From the NCBI GenBank assembly GCA_035345935.1, contig DAORDK010000056.1, forward strand, positions 1 through 21,859: a stretch of 21,859 bases of DNA. Direction: 5' to 3'. The translations under genes were made by a program, and so were the position numbers. A model generated the notes under the pieces. The model was not told the origin of the DNA. It searched no databases and saw only the letters and a list, made by a program, of their open reading frames with translations. Source of the stretch: SSSZ01 sp035345935 (GTDB lineage: Bacteria; Pseudomonadota; Gammaproteobacteria; Burkholderiales; Rhodocyclaceae). Position 1 is the first letter of the stretch. Every line of letters starts with the position of its first letter. Below are positions 16,022-21,859 of this stretch, in pieces.

Positions 16022-17176
16022 ATGGCCATCCTCTCGAAAGTCCTTGCAGCCTTTTCGCTGATCCTGGGCTTGGCAGCATCTCCCAGCGCGTCAGCCCTGA
16101 CTTACCTCCCCAATCCGGATTGCGGCTTGACTCCGGGCAAGAACTGCCTGCAGTTCGGGGATTTCTCGGTATTTTCCCTTGCCCTGCTCAATTTTGCGGC
16201 GACCGGCAATGCAGCGAATCCCAACCCGGGCGATCCGTTCTACGTGAAATCGGCCCCCGGTGAAATCAAGGAGCCCAACTACATCGTGTACGGAACTGGT
16301 GCCAGCGGCCAGGACGTCACGCAAAACGCCCTGGGGATGGACAACTCCTTCGCGACCCCCAACGCCGGCGGCGGTTTCACCTCGTTCTCGACGACCTTCT
16401 TCGATGTCTTCGATACCGACAAGAACTGCAAGAAGCTGAACTGCGATCCGTCTACGGTCGATCTCGCCGACTCATCCAATGGCGGATCCTGGGATCGCGC
16501 CGGGTCCTGGGACGCCCTGACCTCGGCAGTCCGCGGCACCCTCGGCGGCAATCAGTTCGCGGTGTTCTTCAATCTCAATGAGACCGGTAACGACGGACTC
16601 TCCGGGATCGACCTCCTGGCCTGGGCCAAGGTGACGCTGGAAAAAGACGACGGGACGACCAAGGACTTCTACCTCTCGGGCATGGTTCCTGGCGATCCGA
16701 CGGGAAAGAATCTCTCCGCGGCTTTTGGCGCCCCCGACCCGACCGCCAGCCCCGGCGCCCTCTGCCCGTTGGGCGGCGACCCTGGCGTCGGCGACTCCTG
16801 CGATCCGCGCTGGACCTATGTCCATGGCACCATCTGCGCACGGCAGGCAGCCCCCGGGGTTCCCCAGTTCCTCCACTTCGGCCCCTGTACCGGCGATGAC
16901 CCGGCGGATGCCCACGACCTCAATCAGAATCTGGGCGCCAACCAAGCCTCCTTCGCCGTCTTCAATCAGGAAATCTCCGACGCGGTGATGGACGCCTCCA
17001 AGGGCTGGACCAAGATTCATATCACTTACGAATTCGGCCAGGAAAACAACGGCTACGAGCAGCTGTTCAGCCAGTCCCTGTCCGCCCCTGAAATCCCCGA
17101 ACCGTCCATACTCTCCCTGCTCGGGCTCAGCCTTCTGGGACTGTTCGCGGTGCGCGCCCAACGCAAGAGCCAATGA
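16022..17176 (+). CDS. PEP-CTERM sorting domain surface protein
   Basis: The 384-residue protein has a signal peptide (1-25, cleavage near SASA). Its C-terminal exosortase signal has the PEP motif at 359-361 (EIPEPS), a hydrophobic helix LSLLGLSLLGLFAV (~363-377) and a basic end RAQRK. It is therefore expected to be exported, cut by EpsH/XrtA-type exosortase and delivered to the outer surface or extracellular matrix. The mature region is Gly/Asn/Asp-rich with eight cysteines in pairs (for example KNCKKLNC), suggesting disulfides. I recognise no known central domain; an adhesin or matrix role is only a guess from the class. ATG 16022 is preceded by a weak ribosome site. The gene stands alone between its own sigma-54 promoter and a strong terminator. 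The exosortase itself is not in this window. Confidence 0.9.
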   Translation: MAILSKVLAAFSLILGLAASPSASALTYLPNPDCGLTPGKNCLQFGDFSVFSLALLNFAATGNAANPNPGDPFYVKSAPGEIKEPNYIVYGTGASGQDVTQNALGMDNSFATPNAGGGFTSFSTTFFDVFDTDKNCKKLNCDPSTVDLADSSNGGSWDRAGSWDALTSAVRGTLGGNQFAVFFNLNETGNDGLSGIDLLAWAKVTLEKDDGTTKDFYLSGMVPGDPTGKNLSAAFGAPDPTASPGALCPLGGDPGVGDSCDPRWTYVHGTICARQAAPGVPQFLHFGPCTGDDPADAHDLNQNLGANQASFAVFNQEISDAVMDASKGWTKIHITYEFGQENNGYEQLFSQSLSAPEIPEPSILSLLGLSLLGLFAVRAQRKSQ

Positions 17177-17224
17177 CCGACTAGGAACGCGCAGGAATCT
17201 GCCCGTTCGTCGTCTGCTCCTGCC

Positions 17225-17253
17225 GAAAACGCCTCGCCCAGCGAGGCGTTTTC
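17225..17253. terminator. Strong bidirectional rho-independent terminator
   Basis: GAAAACGCCTCGC (17225-17237) and GCGAGGCGTTTTC (17241-17253) form a perfect 13-bp stem with a CCA loop. The stem is flanked by A- and T-rich ends on each strand. It ends the PEP-CTERM transcript and, read the other way, could also end the pbpG transcript, whose stop is 167 bp away. Confidence 0.88.
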
Positions 17254-17419
17254 ATTTGCTTGCGAAGAATATGGCCTTGGAGCTCTCCCGCGAGCCCCCC
17301 GCAGCGAGTCTGAGAGTTGAGCGAGAGGAAGGCCAGGGATGCTGAACGAAACTCTCCGCGGTGTCAGCCCGCGCGTCGCTGAGCGAATCGCCCGACCCAG
17401 GTCCTGCTAAGACCGGCCT
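17254..17419. other. Gene-free spacer with a long imperfect inverted repeat
   Basis: No reading frame with support is seen. TGGCCTT (17272-17278) is complementary to AAGGCCA (17329-17335), and nearby CTCTC and GAGAG segments extend the pairing imperfectly. The transcript could fold into a ~64-nt hairpin. It lies between the terminator after the PEP-CTERM gene and the end of pbpG, so it may belong to the pbpG 3' untranslated region. Confidence 0.3.
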
Positions 17420-18379
17420 TTACGCCAGTTTGGACGGGTGGGCCGGTGTGCGACTGCTCTCCATCCAACGCTTGATCCGGTTGGCGTCGCCCACCCGGGT
17501 CATTTTACCGACGGAATCCAGCAGGACGATGACAACGGAACGGGCGGCAACCTTAGCCTGCATCACCAGACAGCGGCCGGCCTCGGAGATGTAGCCGGTC
17601 TTGGAGACCGCGATATCCCAGTGATCGTTCTTGACCAGGGCATTGGTATTGCCGAAATCCCTTTGCCGACCGTTGAGGTCGACGCGCGCCTCGGCAGTGG
17701 TCGAAAAAGCCCGGATTTCAGGATACTGGGCCGCAGCGGCGACCATACGGGCCAGATCGTAGGCGGTGGAAACATTATTGCTCGACAGCCCTGTCGGTTC
17801 TTCGAAGCGTGAGCTCGTCATGCCAAGCTCGCGGGCTTTCCGGTTCATGGCGGCGACAAAAGCCGGCAGCCCCCCCGGATAATTCCGCCCCAGGGCATGG
17901 GCAGCGCGGTTTTCCGACGACATCAGGGCGAGCAGCATTGCCGTTTCGCGGGTCATGGTCGTTCCGACCGGGAGGCGCGAGCGGGTTCCCTTCAGGCTAT
18001 CGACATCCTCGTCGCCGATGGCGATGACTTCCTGCATGTCGAGACCGGCGTCGAGAACGACCATGGCGGTCATCAGTTTGGAAATCGATGCGATGGGCGT
18101 GACAGACCCGGGATTCTTTTCGACGATGGGCAGGCCCGTCGCCTGATCGAGCACCAGGGCCGAAGCCGAATACAGGGCAAGGCGACCTGCCTCCGCTTCG
18201 CTCAGGGCCACACGCCGGAGGGATTTGCGCTCGGCGACTGCGACCGGCGCCCCCGCCTTCTTGACCACAACTTTCTTCTGGCTGGTCTCGACCGGCTTTT
18301 TCGCCGCCTGAGCCTGTCCGCTGAGGCCGATCCCGACAAGGGTACCGACCAGGACTGCCCGCTTGAATTTGCGCATCAT
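17420..18379 (-). CDS. pbpG: D-alanyl-D-alanine endopeptidase (PBP7 family)
   Basis: The 319-residue protein has a signal peptide (~1-26, AQA cleavage) and acts in the periplasm. All three penicillin-binding motifs are present and correctly spaced: S98-I-S-K101 (nucleophile S98), S155-E-N157, and K260-T-G262. The compact S11 peptidase domain without a C-terminal amphipathic anchor fits PbpG, which cuts D-Ala-meso-DAP cross-links in peptidoglycan, rather than DacA-type carboxypeptidases. An alanine/lysine-rich linker (~27-60) precedes the domain. Start 18379 has a strong AGGAGGT (18385-18391) five bases upstream; the second ATG at 18376 is less well spaced. Confidence 0.9.
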   Translation of the reverse strand: MMRKFKRAVLVGTLVGIGLSGQAQAAKKPVETSQKKVVVKKAGAPVAVAERKSLRRVALSEAEAGRLALYSASALVLDQATGLPIVEKNPGSVTPIASISKLMTAMVVLDAGLDMQEVIAIGDEDVDSLKGTRSRLPVGTTMTRETAMLLALMSSENRAAHALGRNYPGGLPAFVAAMNRKARELGMTSSRFEEPTGLSSNNVSTAYDLARMVAAAAQYPEIRAFSTTAEARVDLNGRQRDFGNTNALVKNDHWDIAVSKTGYISEAGRCLVMQAKVAARSVVIVLLDSVGKMTRVGDANRIKRWMESSRTPAHPSKLA

Positions 18380-18405
18380 TGACTACCTCCTGCTGTACAG
18401 ACCCG

Positions 18406-18435
18406 ATTTTATCCCAGTCTAGCAAGAAGCGTTAA
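18406..18435 (-). promoter_or_regulatory. Sigma-70 promoter of pbpG
   Basis: On the minus strand, a -35 element TTAACG (18430-18435) is followed after 18 bp by a -10 element TAAAAT (18406-18411, five of six consensus bases). The start would be near 18400, giving a ~20-nt leader that contains the strong AGGAGGT. The region 18430-18480 just upstream is unusually AT-rich for this genome, which supports a promoter. Confidence 0.55.
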
Positions 18436-18485
18436 AAAATCCACTAAAACATAGCTCTACAAGTAAATGTTGATATAAAGGCTTA

Positions 18486-20765
<2,280 letters not shown>

Positions 20766-20778
20766 GGCGTCTCCTTTA

Positions 20779-20793
20779 TTTCACATTGTGAAA
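20779..20793. promoter_or_regulatory. Perfect palindrome TTTCACA-T-TGTGAAA, candidate operator
   Basis: A 7+1+7 perfect inverted repeat sits 13 bp upstream of the maeB start, inside its predicted leader (about +15 to +29), a position typical of repression. The half-site ATTGTGAAA recurs at 20829-20837, 44 bp away, about four helical turns. A related ATATCAC occurs at 20837-20843 and again at 20851-20857. The regulator is not recognised; the spacing (one base between arms) rules out a classical CRP site. Confidence 0.55.
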
Positions 20794-20814
20794 ACACGTT
20801 TCGAATCACGGTAT

Positions 20815-20843
20815 ATACTAGCACCGCGATTGTGAAATATCAC
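20815..20843 (-). promoter_or_regulatory. Candidate extended -10 promoter of maeB
   Basis: On the minus strand GTGATA (20838-20843) and TAGTAT (20815-20820) are 17 bp apart, and TGC precedes the -10 as in extended -10 promoters. The start would be near 20808, leaving a ~43-nt leader. Both hexamers match the consensus at four of six positions. Confidence 0.4.
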
Positions 20844-20898
20844 CCCTCGGATATCACTTAGCCCCTCCGGTCAAGTAGCGGATTCCCGGGGGTGGTGG

Positions 20899-20904
20899 CA
20901 TAAT
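20899..20904 (+). promoter_or_regulatory. Candidate extended -10 element of pckG
   Basis: CATAAT (five of six consensus bases) is preceded by TGG, giving an extended -10. No convincing -35 was found. The start near 20911 would leave a ~100-nt leader that contains a small possible hairpin (ACCA-GGTCT-TGGT). Confidence 0.35.
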
Positions 20905-21012
20905 TATCGGCTTCCCAGCCGTCGGCCGCAGCGCCGAACCAGGTCTTGGTGGCAGCCCCCGGCGACTGGCGTAAAACCCTGCACTGTCAGAAACTTAGAG
21001 AGAGACATCGCC

Positions 21013-21859
21013 ATGACCGCACCGCTTAACGCTCCCGATTACGTCAAACACGAAGGCCTCAAGAAGTGGGTCGCGGAAATCGCCGCGCTGACCCAGCCGG
21101 ACCGCATCTACTGGGCTGACGGTTCGCAGGAGGAGTATGACCGCTTGTGCGCCGAAATGGTAGAAGCCGGCACCCTCATCAAGCTCAACCCCGAGAAGCG
21201 TCCCAATTCCTTCCTGGCCTTCTCCGACCCTTCCGATGTCGCCCGCGTCGAGGACCGTACCTACATCTGCTCCGAGAAGAAGGAAGACGCCGGCCCGACC
21301 AACAACTGGGAAGACCCGGCCAAGATGCGCGATACGCTTGCCGGCCTGTTCAGGGGCTGCATGAAGGGCCGCACTCTGTACGTCATTCCCTTCTCCATGG
21401 GCCCCCTCGGTTCCCCCATCGCCCACATCGGCGTCGAGATTTCCGACTCCGCCTATGTGGTCGTCAATATGCGGACCATGACCCGCATGGGCAAGGCCGT
21501 CCATGACGTGCTGGGCACCGAGGGCGAATTCGTTCCCTGCGTCCACTCCGTCGGCGCTCCGCTGGAACCGGGCCAGAAGGACACCCGGTGGCCGTGCAAT
21601 CCGACCACCAAGTACATCGTCCACTACCCCGAAACCCGCGAAATCTGGTCCTACGGTTCCGGCTATGGCGGCAATGCCCTGCTGGGCAAGAAGTGTTTCG
21701 CCCTGCGCATCGCCTCCACCATGGCGCGCGACCAGGGTTGGCTGGCCGAACACATGCTCATCCTCGGCGTCGAATCCCCCGAGGGCGAAAAGACTTATGT
21801 CGCCGCCGCCTTCCCCTCCGCCTGCGGCAAGACCAACTTCGCCATGCTGATCCCGCCCA
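21013..21859 (+). CDS. pckG: Phosphoenolpyruvate carboxykinase, GTP-dependent (3' end outside window)
   Basis: The first 282 residues are in the window, of ~600 expected. The enzyme converts oxaloacetate and GTP to PEP and CO2, the entry step of gluconeogenesis. Recognised are the N-terminal LTQPDRIYWADGSQEEYDRL, FRGCMKGRTLYVIPFSMGPLGSP, RMGKAVHDVL, and near the window edge FPSACGKTNFAM, the kinase-1a loop with the active-site cysteine typical of the GTP class (the ATP class lacks this sequence). Start ATG 21013 follows an AGAGAGA ribosome site. The gene is divergent from maeB; both act on C3/C4 metabolites, so coordinated control through the shared spacer is likely. Confidence 0.95.
   Translation, partial: MTAPLNAPDYVKHEGLKKWVAEIAALTQPDRIYWADGSQEEYDRLCAEMVEAGTLIKLNPEKRPNSFLAFSDPSDVARVEDRTYICSEKKEDAGPTNNWEDPAKMRDTLAGLFRGCMKGRTLYVIPFSMGPLGSPIAHIGVEISDSAYVVVNMRTMTRMGKAVHDVLGTEGEFVPCVHSVGAPLEPGQKDTRWPCNPTTKYIVHYPETREIWSYGSGYGGNALLGKKCFALRIASTMARDQGWLAEHMLILGVESPEGEKTYVAAAFPSACGKTNFAMLIPP

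Noticed and set aside
20831..20843. CRP-type site TGTGA...TCAC upstream of maeB
   Set aside because: The gap between half-sites is four bases rather than six, and the second half is incomplete. The perfect palindrome nearby has the reverse arrangement with a one-base gap.

Overview
The window is GC-rich (roughly 65%, by eye) and densely coded. The gene content suggests a betaproteobacterium, most likely Rhodocyclales/Rhodocyclaceae: a PEP-CTERM/exosortase substrate, a GTP-dependent PEP carboxykinase, a MaeB-type malic enzyme fused to a phosphotransacetylase-like domain, and an HstK-type giant kinase. No organism can be named from the sequence alone. I see no tRNA, rRNA, insertion sequence, CRISPR array or phage gene.

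Layout. (1) 1-9669, plus strand: a three-gene signalling block. It holds the 3' part of an NHL beta-propeller protein, a 2267-residue Ser/Thr-kinase/ATPase/GAF/histidine-kinase/REC/REC/Hpt protein, and a REC-GGDEF diguanylate cyclase whose start overlaps the kinase stop. All phosphorelay residues and the cyclase I-site are present. The block therefore reads as a relay from an unknown signal to c-di-GMP. (2) 9701-12533: housekeeping membrane and RNA genes. These are a type II NADH dehydrogenase-like flavoprotein, a DUF2721 membrane protein translationally coupled to a small S4-domain protein (all minus strand), and a divergent DUF3429-like membrane protein. (3) 12541-15150: a D-2-hydroxyacid dehydrogenase preceded in the same operon by an aldehyde-dehydrogenase-like protein that consists only of the NAD-binding half. 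Both are divergent from an IclR regulator that probably starts at a TTG. (4) 15155-17253: a small exported protein of unknown function, then a PEP-CTERM surface protein with a strong sigma-54 promoter, an upstream inverted repeat that could be an activator site, and a strong hairpin terminator. (5) 17420-21859: a PbpG-type D-Ala-D-Ala endopeptidase and the malic enzyme MaeB on the minus strand, then the 5' part of pckG on the plus strand.

How the parts work together. maeB and pckG are divergent and sit at the malate/oxaloacetate/pyruvate/PEP node. Their 247-bp spacer carries a perfect palindrome (TTTCACA-T-TGTGAAA) plus extra half-sites, so a shared regulator is plausible. The sigma-54 promoter before the PEP-CTERM gene fits the known coupling of exosortase substrates to RpoN/PrsR-type control. 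The least ordinary objects are the giant kinase/cyclase block, the catalytic-domain-less ALDH-like gene in a tight operon, and the two promoter regions with palindromes.
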